A stretch of DNA of 57,566 nucleotides from Pleurotus djamor (lineage: Eukaryota; Basidiomycota; Agaricomycetes; Agaricales; Pleurotaceae): assembly GCA_029747585.1 (NCBI GenBank), contig JAPEVF010000261.1, forward strand, positions 1 through 57,566, given 5' to 3'. Both the position numbers and the translations under genes were made by a program. Within the stretch, counting starts at the first letter, position 1. The number at the start of each line of letters is the position of its first letter. The notes under the pieces are model-generated. The model did no database searches. It saw only the letters and a program-made list of their open reading frames with translations, and had not been told where the DNA came from. Positions 1 through 11,248 of this stretch are shown one piece after another.

Positions 1-959
1 ACGATTGTCGATGAACGTTAACGACGAGCACGCCCATACTCTAGATGGGAGTTCCATGGTCTCAATTTCGATCAGAGACACAGATGGGGCTATCTGGTAC
101 TAGGACGGCATTGACTATGCGCGTGAGTACCGATACATACAATGTATGTAACTCAGGTTGAATGCCACTTGTTTCGTATCTGCCGCAGCGTCTTATCTGT
201 GATATTCAGCCACAGGAGTGTGTGTAACGAGGCTACGAGAAGTAGAGTCTCGGCACACGAAAGAGAGGATTCTCGCGGGGAAAGACAGGGATAAAGTGTC
301 GATTCGGAGAACTCTACCGTACAAGAGTCGAGAATAGAGAGTATTTATAAGTAAATAAATAGGAGTCTATACGAGATCAGGTACGGAAAAAGAAGAGAAA
401 ATCAAAAAGAAATGAGTCGGAAATCCGAAGAAATCCGACCCGTTACAGTGTGATAGTGGACGGTTTGCACATTTCGGCCGTCTACGTAGTACGGATTTCC
501 CCAGCCGGTATCCATCTATCTATTGGTCAAATCTCTGTCCGGGGCCGCTGCGCAAGTGTAAGATATATCCATTGCGGCTTCCCTGCATACGCCAGAGCGT
601 ATACTTATGGTACGCGAGCCAGCGTAGCGCAGAGTATGTTCAATATTTGATTTCGATGATTATGTGTGGATACTTATCAATCCTCTCAATAGCCGTACCT
701 ACCTATATGCGAGGACAGGCTCCTACCCGCAGAGAGACATTGTACACGACCCCTTCATCCCCTCCAGTCGAACTCGGTGCAAATTTCGCCTTAGGGGTAT
801 CATGGACACGTGACTATATAGAGGACCACCGACCACATTCTCTACTCTCTCTCTCAGTTCACTACCGTCCACCACATCTTCAATCGCAAAACCTCCCCAG
901 ACTTCCTCTCCATCTCATACTACCACGACACGCCAACCTCTTAGCTGTTATACATCACA
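1..959. other. intergenic region upstream of the first gene
   Basis: I see no convincing gene here. Reading frames are short and lack recognisable protein features. The last 150 bases turn C/T-rich, as fungal promoters and leaders often do, and run into the start codon of the gene at 960. Confidence 0.5.
813..822 (+). promoter_or_regulatory. probable TATA box
   Basis: An ACTATATAGA-type sequence lies about 140 bases before the ATG at 960 and is followed by a pyrimidine-rich stretch typical of fungal leader regions. This is a positional inference only. Confidence 0.4.
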
Positions 960-2335
960 ATGTCGACCCAAAATTCCGACATCCCAGATCCCTCACCTAC
1001 CCCAATTGACGCGAAGGTTACACGCAACGTGGTGACTCCGATAGTCCTACCCTTCCCAGGATATGGTTGGCGCGAAGCTCCTGCGCAGTCTACTACCAGC
1101 AACGATGGTGCGAACGCGACCTCTGGTCAGGTTGTGGCTGGTGCCACTCGCGTCCGCCCCGAGACCGCCGTCGAATTGCCCGACGTTGACACCCTCGCCG
1201 AGCTGAAAGAGGTCATGCCCACATATATCAGGATGTGGACGAACTTCCCTATTAATGTTCTCAGCCAACGAAACATCCATTACCATTTGTTCCCCCGGAT
1301 GCCGCTGGAGGAGGTTGAAACGCTTCTTGAGATATGTGCTCTTTCCTTTGTTTACTCTCCCACTTTGACATCCTTGCTAACGCTGTTGGAACGCGGTAGG
1401 ACCTCGCCGAATCGAAGAGAGACCATGACAGACGCGTAGCTGAGATGATCGGCGAGGCTGAGCGTTTGAAGAGGGCACGGGCGAACAAGGCGATCCTTGA
1501 GATCATCCGACCTTTGGGAAAGACCCGATCGGCGACGAAACGAGCTTATGCCATGAAGACGGCGCCCGCTGTACTCACCAAGGATGAAGATACGATTCCA
1601 CGCGTCAAGACCACTTTCAAAGCCACTTCAACCAAGCCGGAACGTGTCCCTGTCATCGACCCTGGCGTTCAGGTCGCGCCCCACCCACCTTCCATTTCTC
1701 CCAACGATGCTCAGGGTCATTCCGACGAACAATCATCATCGCAGGTCGAAGATGGAGAGAAGGATCTGGAACTGGCTATCACTGATAATCTCGACGCGAA
1801 TTAGGATGTGAAGGATACCAAGGATAAAGACGACACAGCTCCCGTGGTACCTACGAGGAAATCGACTCGAAACATCAAGCCTCGTTACCGTCCTCATCTC
1901 CCTGAGGATTATCGCGTCGCCCGTGATGTGTCCTTGAACAAGGGTGAAGGAAAAGCAAAGGAGGAGAAGACGGGGAAGAAGACGGTCACTGCGCCGACCG
2001 CTGTCGATGATCTTATTGCCGTAGCTCCTCCAACTCCAGTCAAGAGAGGACGAGGAAGACTACAAGGATCTGGGAAGGCTGTTGCGGAGAGTTCGAAACG
2101 CGTGCTGAAGGATGAGAAGAAGAAGAGCAATCGAGTCAACAGCAAGAAAGTTCAAAAGCCAAAGACCACTCCCTCCGGCTCTAGTTCTAAAGCTGCTCAG
2201 TCTTCGTCCGCTAGTGGGGACAAGGTTACGAAACGCAAGCGTGCTGCTGCTGTTGATGACGAGGAAGAGGTTGAAACCACAGTTGCTGCGAAGCAACCGT
2301 CTGGAAGCCGTTCCAAGAAGTCTAAACGCGCCTGA
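960..2335 (+). CDS. basic, low-complexity hypothetical protein, probably nuclear
   Basis: I do not recognise the family. The ATG at 960 has a good context (CACAATGTC). A 44-nt intron at 1396-1439 (donor GTAGGA, acceptor GTAG) joins two frames exactly. A single TAG at 1802-1804 would break the gene, but it vanishes if a 60-nt intron is removed at 1745-1804. That intron has a CTGAT branch-like site and keeps the frame, although its donor, GTCGAA, is poor. The spliced product is about 423 aa. The N-terminal third holds a folded-looking segment (MPTYIRMW, LLEICALSF), then a charged stretch. The last 175 residues are rich in Lys, Arg, Ser and Ala with repeated KKSKR/KKSNR-like basic clusters that resemble nuclear localisation signals. 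DNA or chromatin association is inferred only from composition. Confidence 0.6.
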
Positions 2336-2698
2336 ATCATGTTTTCCCAACATCTTCTTCCTCTCCTTTCTGATGTCAACTCTCTTTGACGATTTGAGAG
2401 TCCCCTCATAGGTTTGCATCCGTAGGTATATATTGTTGTTACACGTTCGCATGCATTTATAGTCATATAACTGAGTATTACTATATTCGCTTACTTAGTT
2501 TCTGTTTCATGCTACTATGTATGCTTGTTGCTACGCCATCTACGAAATGGTCCTTTCAAATGACCAAAACTACGAAATTAATGGAAACAGCACGCGACAG
2601 TCGCCTTCCTTCTCCTACTCTCCTATCTCTTACCCTGACGCCACTCGTCCACGTGCAAGGTGAAACGCGACCACGCGTCGTCCACCTTGTCTCTGGCC

Positions 2699-3788
2699 AT
2701 GAGCATTGTGCAGCGAAACTGTCAATCACAATCGCCAGCGCCGTCTGAGACTCGCCACCAACACTGGACCTACCGGCGGAATTGTGGTCTCTCATAATCC
2801 GCAAGGTTGGATCCCCCGATCGCAGCTGTGTCTGGCCGCTATTTCACGTCTGTCGTCGCTTTTACCACCTAGCGGTGCCCGTCTTCTACGACCATATCCG
2901 CAGAAAGGTCGATCGTAAACGCTGCACACATATCCTTCCGTCCCTTTCATCCAGTCCTTACCTTCACCATACCACCCGGTTTGAAATTGCGATCATTCGG
3001 GCTCCTTCCTTTTCGTCCCCTTCGACCATCTTGTCATCAATGAAGAACTTGGAGAGGCTGAGCTTGGACTCATATGATGTCACCACCTCCCCGCTACTGT
3101 CCGCTTCCACCACTCTCACACATTTCGTTCATCTCCGCAGATTCAACTCGGATGCACTCTCTGAGTTCCTTGAATCGCAGCCCTCGCTCGAGTACTTGGA
3201 GCTGGAGCACGCTTGGGGTATAGAAATACGGAAGGATGCGTTGATGAGACTCAAGACCTTTGTTGGTCCCTCGGGCTTCTGGGAGTCGATTGCCTCAGAA
3301 CGACAAGTCGAGCATCTGAATGATAGACACTCAGAAGAGTATCATGGTTCGGCCACGGAAAGTATCTATCGGCGTCTGCGCTCGTTGAAGATCAGCTCAA
3401 TGAATCCTCCCGCCCTGAAGTTTCTAGAGAATCTCGAGTACCTGAGGATTGACGAATCATATGTTCGTCATTTCTTGTTTCATCATCCGACCCAATTTTC
3501 TTACACCAGGCTACTTTTGCTCAGCGCGGCCATCTGGGCAAACTCGTCACCTCCATCCCATCAATACACCTGCACTACATCTACCTTGGATCCCCATCGG
3601 AGGAAGCGCTTCATTCCATCCCACGCATGTTCCAGACATTCCCCCAACTCGAGGCCGTTGATCATGGGCCCAGCCAGGATGACCTCTGTGTCGGTCATCG
3701 CTACGCTCGTAATTCAGAGCACCCAAGTATGGTCACTCTGTCTGCCGCACCGACTTGGGAGCACTGGTGGTCTTCGTTGAATCCTTGA
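2699..3788 (+). pseudogene. F-box/LRR-like protein, tandem copy 1, frame-disrupted
   Basis: This is the upstream member of a tandem pair. The F-box begins DLPAELWSLIIRKV (from about 2767) and continues with a VPVFYDHIRRKVD block shared with copy 2 (VDRKR here, MDGKQ there). The ATG at 2699 aligns with the GCCATG start of copy 2, but the frame from it enters the F-box only if one base is added near 2760. This could be a real one-base deletion or an undercalled base. A 62-nt intron at 3463-3524 (donor GTTCGT, acceptor CTCAG) restores the frame and leads to a C-terminus containing PTWEHWW, ending at the TGA at 3786-3788. A consensus donor GTGAGT follows the stop, as in copy 2. F-box proteins recruit substrates to SCF ubiquitin ligases; here that role is family inference, and LRR character is weak. 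Confidence 0.65.
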
Positions 3789-4185
3789 CAGGTGAGTACC
3801 AAGGGTCAGAATCAAGACTGACAGATCTCATACCCACCTTACTCTAGAGTTTTCGGGCGATTGTCTCTGGGAAATTCACGTAGCTGAGCCTTCACAGAGC
3901 CGCTGCGCTTTGCCCATCTTGGAGCGTAGACGCTACTCTCGGTATTAGCATTGTCTGTACGCTATTTTCCGAGCGAAACATTCATGATTATCCCCCTTAT
4001 CTTATCATTGTACATCCCACTGTGTGGTTACCAGCAATGCGCGGTCTGCTGACCCATACATTCAAGCTTCGACTCATGACTCTCCTGTCAGGCTACGGTG
4101 AGAGGGAGGGGGAGATTCTCAGAATATCTCGACCACCCACCCTAGCCCCTTCAAGGGGTTGATAAATTCACATATCCGTTTTGCA
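3789..4185. other. spacer between the tandem F-box genes
   Basis: No gene is seen. The start of the spacer resembles a 3'-UTR intron, with a GTGAGT donor at about 3791. The remainder carries no long open frame. Confidence 0.4.
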
Positions 4186-5317
4186 ATGACTCCGGCCATG
4201 TCCGAGGCTATCACCATTAACAACGGCCAGCCTGTACGAAGAGGCCACACATCATCGTCATCCAATTGCTCCCCGCTTGAACTACCACCGGAATTGTGGT
4301 CCCTAATCGTCACCGAAGTTGGAGCTGCGGATCGTGCATCCTTACGGACGTTGCTTCGCGTTTCCCGTCTCTTGTCCGGCCTAGCGACACCACTATTCTA
4401 CGAACATATTCGGAGGAAAATGGATGGCAAACAGTACAGGCAGATCCTGTCGTCTCTATCCTCAAGTCCGCACCTCCACCATACCATCAAATTCGAACTG
4501 ACAATCGTCCTCGCACCATTCCACTCCACCCTGTTGGATATTTTATCAGGCATGAAGAAGTTGGAGAGGCTGAGCTTGCAACTGATACTCGCCGCCCCTT
4601 CCTCTTTAACCACCGTGCTACCCGCACTCACACATTTCATATATGTTGGTGCCATTTCCGCAGAAACACTGTCCGCCTTCCTCGCCTCAGTACCTCGCCT
4701 TCAGTACCTCGATCTGTCAGGGAGCATTTACGGCTTCAAAGTACCTGCGAACGCGCTGAGGAACCTGAAGACTTTCATTGGTCCGCCGGAGATGTGGGGC
4801 ACCTTTGCATGGGGACGACAGGTTGAACATTTTGATGATAAAGACACGAACACCGTTGGTATTCCCACCGCTTCGGGGATTTACACACACATGTTCGTTC
4901 CTTGCGCATCGAAACGAGCATCCGCCCCGTTGTGGTGTTCCTGGAGGCTATTGAGTATTTGAGTATTGTCTCGGAAGGATTCGAGGTTCGTGCCATTGTT
5001 TCTCTCTTCCTTCCAAAGCCCACAATTCTGACACTGCGGTTCTTGTTCAGTGCGGCAGTATTCTTAGCCTCTTGACCTCAATTCCGTCACCGAAACTGCG
5101 CTACATCTCTATCGGCGCCCCAAGAATTGAAACCCTCGATCGTGTCAAGGGAATGTTTCAAAGGTTCCCCAAGCTCGAGGCGATTGATTACCGAGACGAT
5201 CCAGAGTCTCCATACCATGCCCGTCGATATCTTCGTGACCAAGAAGATGGAAACGTTGTGTTCATCGCTTCACCAAAGACTTGGGAGCACTGGTGGGTCA
5301 AATTTGACACTCCGTAG
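4186..5317 (+). pseudogene. F-box/LRR-like protein, tandem copy 2, broken by a CA-repeat
   Basis: The start is the ATG at 4186; a second ATG at 4198 matches the start of copy 1. The F-box is clear (LELPPELWSLIVTEV), and homology to copy 1 runs through YEHIRRKMDGKQ, SSLSSSPHLHHT and MKKLERLSL. At 4883-4891 a run of CA units shifts the frame. Removing one CA restores a reading that matches copy 1 (GIYTHVRSLRIE, aligned with ESIYRRLRSLKI). The frame then reaches a 65-nt intron at 4986-5050 with donor GTTCGT, at the same place as in copy 1, and a C-terminal exon ending PKTWEHWWVKFDTP and TAG. A GTGAGT donor follows the stop. As read, the protein would end early at 4962. The function is inferred as a substrate-recognition F-box protein. 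Confidence 0.7.
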
Positions 5318-6795
5318 GTGAGTTCGAAGTCATATCCTCCACGATTGGTACCCTAATCTACGTATTCTAAGGTGGGGCGCGCTGGACCCGTGCTGGGGAG
5401 GCACGCATTCTCGTTTCAGAACTAGGGTAACCTGAGAGATGATTTCATGGATACGTAAAGTAGGTTCTTGAGTATGCGACATAAATGGCACCCTGACTAG
5501 AGCAGTCGACGGATGGGAGAGTACAGTTTGGTTGTTGGGACTCCTATCTCCTGTATCCCTATCTCAAACGTGGCAATGACGCGTACAGGTTCATTCCACA
5601 TCGATGCACGACGCGGTGCACGAAGTCTACGAAGCTTCCGCACACACACCCTACGATCTGCTACCTCAATTGAAGCACAAATTAAGCTGCCCTTTGCGTA
5701 ACTGCGTTGTCGACATGAAAGACGGGCTCAGGTTTCATCTTTTGTTTCAACGCTCGTTTCGCATCCTGAACTCCCAAAACTTAGATACAGTGACTGGCAC
5801 GGTATTTTAAGCTAAAGTCAGGCTCGAAGATACCTGTGAAAACATTCGACAAGGCAACTTCATTGCAGACGACTATCAATGGATTTGAATGGAAATTCAG
5901 GTATGTATTATCTGGTTACTTTCTTGTCCACATAGCTCACGCCCACATCCACCTTTCAGACCACTGTTTTTCCTGTTATCGCTGCTTTCTGGGTAGCCTC
6001 TTCATTTAGCGGTATCTAGGGACTCGGCTATTTGGCGGTTCTGCGATAATGCAAACCTGCATGGACCACAGGCTGGACTTCTGAACGGAAATGGGAACAC
6101 TGGGAAAGATGTAATCGATGCTTTGAGTTCCTTTCATCGGGACCTAGTCACGAGTGTCGTAATCCCCGCTGTGGGCCACGGATGCTGCGACGGCTGGTGG
6201 AAGGCAGCGAAATCGGTCCTAGCGGTGCCAATTGACCGCTTGAGAGTGTCCTCCAACGTCGATTTTCGACAGGTGAGACAGCCATCTATCATCTTTTTGA
6301 TTTTCATTCTTACTTCCAATGTCAGCTTCTTAGATGATCGCGCGAGACAGCTTACGCTGATGACTCTGGCTCGGACGTTTAGGTCGACATCGCTTGGACG
6401 TGGTCCACAAGCTAAGATCATGATTAATGGTCGAGGAACACTATATTTTACCTCCATTCTGATGCGTGAATGAGACTCCGTCTTGCATCACCTAAACTGA
6501 CTAGCCTTCGTATCAAGTGTAATAGAATGCATGAAACACCTGATCTTTTTGATTTAGCTGGGTTTCTCGCGTCGTGACTCGTAGGTAATGTTTCTTTTCC
6601 ATTCGTGCCTGGGTACCGTATTCTAGCCTCGCCTTCATTCAATGTTTCTTTTCTCAGGCTATCACAGTGTCAGTCCTCGACACTTCTTCTCCCGTGTACG
6701 CCAGCCGACCGCACTACGGCTGTATCTCGCTCGTTGTATAAATTCACTAACCGAAGGTATGTCTTGTCGTCTTTCAATCGTCTCTCAATTTCATC
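5318..6795. other. no confident gene
   Basis: Open frames of up to about 115 codons overlap on both strands, and splice-like signals occur, for example a GTATGT donor near 5901 with a TTTCAG acceptor near 5960. I cannot assemble a convincing protein. It may hold the 3' untranslated region of the F-box gene and the promoter of the gene at 6796. Confidence 0.35.
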
Positions 6796-7395
6796 ATGAA
6801 CTTTCAAATTCTAGTTGTACTTTCTACTGCCTCCCTCGTCGCTCTGGTAGCCCAAGCGCAAATCACCATCGGTTCCGACTTCAAAGCTAGCAGCACCTTG
6901 CAGCTTGGTGGTCTCGCCTCTCCGGAACTACTCAACAACATGACCAGTGTGGGGGTAAGTCATTCCATCCGTCGTCGAGGCTATATTCTGATACATTTCT
7001 CGCAGCGTATCTCTGGAAGCTCCCTCGATTCCTCCTGTGCCTTCCCCGTTCGTCAGATAGGCGTGTGGAAGGACCCGAGTACAGGACGATCAGGTGTCAC
7101 GCCTCTTGGGTCGTTCGGAAAAGGCGGTGTCAGCCTCGTCTGGCGCATTGATGTCGCTGACCGTCGTCCAATCGCTCGTGCTAGACTCGAGCTCGATGTT
7201 TGGCTATCCTCCGGCTATACCCGCTCCCTTGGAATCGAAGACAAAACCCACCGATATCGACGCAGTGCTTACTTTTCGACTCTGGGATGGTGCACGTCGC
7301 GATGGATGGGTTTCGGAACTGCGTTAGAGCCCAAAACCGTTTGGGATGTCTGGGTTGGGGTGGCTTGGTCGTATTTTACAGGTTTTGGTGCGTAG
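6796..7395 (+). CDS. putative small secreted protein
   Basis: The ATG at 6796 opens a textbook signal peptide: a short start, a hydrophobic core ILVVLSTASLVALVAQAQ and a likely cleavage after AQA (about residue 21). An intron at 6955-7005 (51 nt, GTAAGT donor, CTGAT branch, GCAG acceptor) removes a frame-neutral segment. The second exon stays open to 7395, giving about 182 residues. I do not recognise the mature domain. Beyond residue 100 other frames look equally protein-like (for example LTFRLWDGARRDGW in the +2 frame near 7280), so further introns or decay are possible and the 3' end is uncertain. Export to the cell surface or outside is inferred only from the signal peptide. Confidence 0.5.
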   Translation: MNFQILVVLSTASLVALVAQAQITIGSDFKASSTLQLGGLASPELLNNMTSVGVSHSIRRRGYILIHFSQRISGSSLDSSCAFPVRQIGVWKDPSTGRSGVTPLGSFGKGGVSLVWRIDVADRRPIARARLELDVWLSSGYTRSLGIEDKTHRYRRSAYFSTLGWCTSRWMGFGTALEPKTVWDVWVGVAWSYFTGFGA

Positions 7396-10300
7396 ATTGG
7401 TCTCCCTCTCCCTCTCCTCTTCGTGGCTGAGCGCTGAACTCCCCTCCTAGGCTCGTACAAGTTGAAGTACGGATCCGATCACCACAGGAGCAGACTTGTG
7501 GCAGCTCCCACCGCTGTCTTTTGCGCTTTCTCTGGTATGCTTCAACATCCTTGTTTCTCGTCTTTCTCTAACAGCGTCCCCAGAAACGGAACACGCAGCT
7601 CTTCTTTTCCAGACTTTCGAAGTTATCTTCGACAAGAATATCCCAGCACGTTACCGCAGCGATGACTCCACTCTTCGTAGGGATGGTGGGTTCCATGCGA
7701 CGTCCCCTCCTTGGTTTATGCCTGACGCTGAATCGTCACAGGCCACATTCACTCCCAATAGCAAGACATCGATGCTCATGAGGCTGGACTCCATCGTAAC
7801 GTCGTCGAGTTGTCGAGTCGTCTTGCTTGTCTCTCTTTTGTGAGATCCATCCCCCTTTTTTCCTTTCTCCGTTCTCGTTGCTCATACTATGCGTACTCTA
7901 GTAATCCCTCGGTCATAGCTCGCTCACTCGTCATCACCAACGAGCCATCCAAGGTGCTCGCAAAACACCCTTGGGCCCAATCCTGTTTGAAACGGGAGTT
8001 GCGTTGAGGCTAGGCGATCGCGTCCCTCGCCGCCCTGATGGGATAGATAACTGCATGACCATCAAGCCTTGCAGGATCGCCTTTGAAAGCGAAGTAGGCG
8101 GACTTAGAAGGTGCTGGTTAACATATGGGAGCAAAAGTGACGGTGTACTCCATCCCTGCTCGGTACGTCCTTTTGTGCTTGGATGGTGAATTTGTGCTCA
8201 TTCTTTCCGGGCTCAAAGGATCCTCTTGACAGAAAGAGGTGGAGTACAATCTATGTCAGTACGTACGACGCTTAATTCTTCCCGTAGCTATTCCAGACTC
8301 ACCTTTTTGCTAGATCCACCATTGTCAATGTGAAACCACTGAAACGCTCTTTACCTCTCGCGTGTTTTGAACTGTACGACAACGAGAGCCATGCATCGCC
8401 ACCTCTCAACAGATGGGCTGTTTCTCCCTTGCTCCTATCGCCACTCGTCACGTGATGATAAGGCGTTCCCTCCAAGTTCAGAAACGGAAGCCTCCCTTGA
8501 TTTTGTCTGACCACCACCTTGATCTCATCCATAGCGAATACCAGGTGCTTTCGTGGTACGTTCTCTTACTTTCTCCTACGCTTTCTGACTGAGACGCTGT
8601 GACCAGGAACGTAGCCCACCAATCGCCCGACAGAGACATTCAAGATTCCAACCCACCGAATGAGGTTTCAAAACTCTTTTTGTCGCTACCTGTGGTACGT
8701 CGTAGGTGTCTCTTTGATCGGCTCCAATGCTGCTCATAGACAAGTTACGCAGAATTAGCGGTTTCCTTGTTGGACCTAGACTCGGAAACTTCGAGTTTGC
8801 TAGCGACTCATCGAGCCGTGCCCTACGCGCTGGTGGATATAGATGAAAACGGGACGAAGTCTATATGGGATACGCTGCGCTTTCCAGACGTGAAGGGAAC
8901 CTCCAGTTGGACGACGTCCCAGAGGCACTTTTTTGGACAATTTACGGACACTTAACGGATACTTTCTGCGAAGACACACCGCAGGCTTCAAGTCCTTAAT
9001 ACGGGACAAAACTCACACCGGGACCCGCCTAACTTGATCCTTGGAAAGCTGCAGTTCGCCCGAGTCGATCCACTGACCGCAACACAGATGAAAGGTGTGT
9101 TGATTACCTGATGCCCTGATGTGTTCCGCTAACAGCGAGCGTTTGCGCTCATATCATCTCCATGATGTGATGGCAATCACTTTTCTCCCTGCTCCTCTCA
9201 TGTGATATCATGATGGTGCTCCGATGTTCGCTGCTCGTTGCCGTAGAACGCTGGGACCTATTTAACATCCCCACCGCGCCCAAAGAGTACGGGAGCTCGG
9301 AGAAAACATCATGGTCAAGTTGAAGAGAAGTTTGTTCCTGGTAAGGGCGTGCAGCATGTGCTCATCAAGACTGAACACCAGATCTTCTCAGCAAACGATG
9401 AATCAAAGATGGCTTGCTCACGTCCTTCCTGAGGCTTCGCCTCCTTAAGTACTCCGAGGCCGCTTCGCAGCGCCGGGATATCGACAATGTTCTATTTTTG
9501 GCTTTCAACAGTCAATACGCTCTCGAGGGACGTTTGGGCGCAACTCCTCGCTAGAATAACAAAACCTCCTCAGCCAATGCAGCTTCTCATCGTGGACATC
9601 GCCGAGAAAGGGAACATCGCTGGCGTTAAAAATGGACAGCGTGTGTACATAAAGCCCCGGCCGAGCTACCTAGGGAGTACATTGGTGTGTTCCGCCCCAG
9701 GCCATCAACATGTCTAGCTCTCCCCTCCTCGAACAAGTATTCAGCGGTTATGAGCAGATTTCTGTCACTCAGTTTGCCCAAGGTCCGTATTCCCTTCTTT
9801 TCTGGTGAATACTGCGCGTACTTATCTCCCTCCGCCACGGACAGTGTCTTCTCTTGCCTTTCTTATCTGGGAGCATCTCGTCACTCTTCCCGACGAAGTA
9901 AGGTCGACCTATCACACAAAATCTGTCTGATCGTGCTCCCCTTTCAGGTCCAGTTTTTCTGGGTAAGGAATTTTACACCATGGTGCTCACCGTACCATCC
10001 TGAACTGCGGACGTATAGACGGGGCGTTGGTCATATACGCGAATCCTGTTTTTTGCGGTAAGGCCTTCAGACAATATTTCAAATCTCAACGCTTATTTTG
10101 TATGAGAATCGATACCAGGTCATAGCATGGCAGCTTTTCCATACGATAGGTATGCCCACTATGTGTCGAGTCAATTTATATTGAAGGAGTTTACCGCGTC
10201 TCCGTCTAGGTATTCTCCTCCATCGACATTCTGAGGCGGTACGTAGACACCACTCAACTCTCAACATGCGCGCAACCTCACTGAATTTCTCCGCGAAAAA

Positions 10301-10424
10301 CCCACTTAGTTGTGCGTCTTCTTAGCTTTTCTACACGATCATGCTGACTATTAACTATTCTAGCTGTAAGCCATTACGCGTCGGATGGTGACTTCTTAGA
10401 CTGAACCGCCGCCCATCAATTCAG
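7396..10424. other. unresolved region with scattered coding-like segments
   Basis: Several stretches read like exons on the plus strand, for example about 7575-7795 (beginning ASPETEHAALLFQTFEVIF) and about 9320-9410 (EEKFVPGKGVQHVLIKTEHQ). They do not join into one frame that I can defend, and none matches a family I know. It may be the downstream part of the secreted-protein gene or a decayed gene. Near 10125 a short reading MAAFPYDRYAHYVSSQFILK could be the start of the membrane protein that follows, but the expected first membrane helices are missing. Confidence 0.3.
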
Positions 10425-11248
10425 GTGAAATCTGGCTCCGTTATTTGATCAGTTTCTCTGGTATTTCGCATCGCCAGCTTGACTCGCCTCCCCTGTTAAT
10501 TCTTTCTCGAAGGTCTCTCGGTCATTATCACCGTTAATCTAATCATGGCGCTACGAATATGGGGTCTCTACGGACAAAGTCGTTGGGTCACCATAGTTCT
10601 CGCAACAATGCTCATTGCCACGACCGCGATACAGGTATACCTTGCTATCAGTTTCGCACCGGGAGGAATCAGCGCATCACTGCCGTTCCCTCTTGACACC
10701 ATCTTTTGTATACCAATAAACACGGGCAAGTTCTAATGCTGTGCGTCATAGTCTGACCTTCATGTCATTCGTCTCACCTACGCCTCACCGATAGTCTCGC
10801 TGGACTTACTTTCGATTTGCCCGCACTCATCCTGGTGGTCACTCGAGTCACCACTCATAACCGCGCCATGAAACGAGCCAGATTTCGAGGGTCAAACATC
10901 CTTCGTGTTCTTACACGCGACTCTGCAGCCTATTTCACTATGTAAGTGTAGCGGTATCTCTTTGTATTTTCGGAATCATGGTTTCTTACACTAATTTCTT
11001 AGGATGACGATTCTGTCTATCGCAATATCAGTGACGGAAGCGAAGTTACCGGTGAGCACGAACCCATTTTGATAGCCTCTGCATTGGTACACTTCTCATT
11101 CATAACCCAGGGCGTCGAAGCGTTTGTCGGATTTGGATACGGTATATCCGTAATCTCCGTTGCTGGCTCTCGCATTCTTCTCAATCTGAAGCAGGAGTCC
11201 TGTAATAGGGAGGCGGCAAGCTACAGCTTAAGCACCCTGTATTTCTGA
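10425..11248 (+). CDS. integral membrane protein, DUF6533-like, N-terminus not resolved
   Basis: Several short exons give a multi-pass membrane protein of a mushroom-typical family. An exon at 10425-10460 (EIWLRYLISFS) joins through a 52-nt intron to 10513 onward, which reads GLSVIITVNLIMALRIWGLYG followed by a second hydrophobic segment (WVTIVLATMLIATTAIQVYL). A later exon from 10795 gives LAGLTFDLPALILVVTRV and VLTRDSAAYF. A GTAAGT intron at 10942-11002 and another at 11052-11110 lead to a last exon with VISVAGSRILLNLKQE and the TGA at 11246-11248. The RxWxLYG, RDSxxYF and GSRxxLNL signatures are why I choose DUF6533-like. The junction near 10730-10794 needs an unusual GTTCTA donor. The usual first helices are absent, so the gene may be truncated. 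Confidence 0.55.

Noticed and set aside
10125..10232. Short reading MAAFPYDRYAHYVSSQFILK as start of the membrane protein
   Set aside because: The expected first transmembrane segments do not follow in any frame, so it was not included in the gene model.
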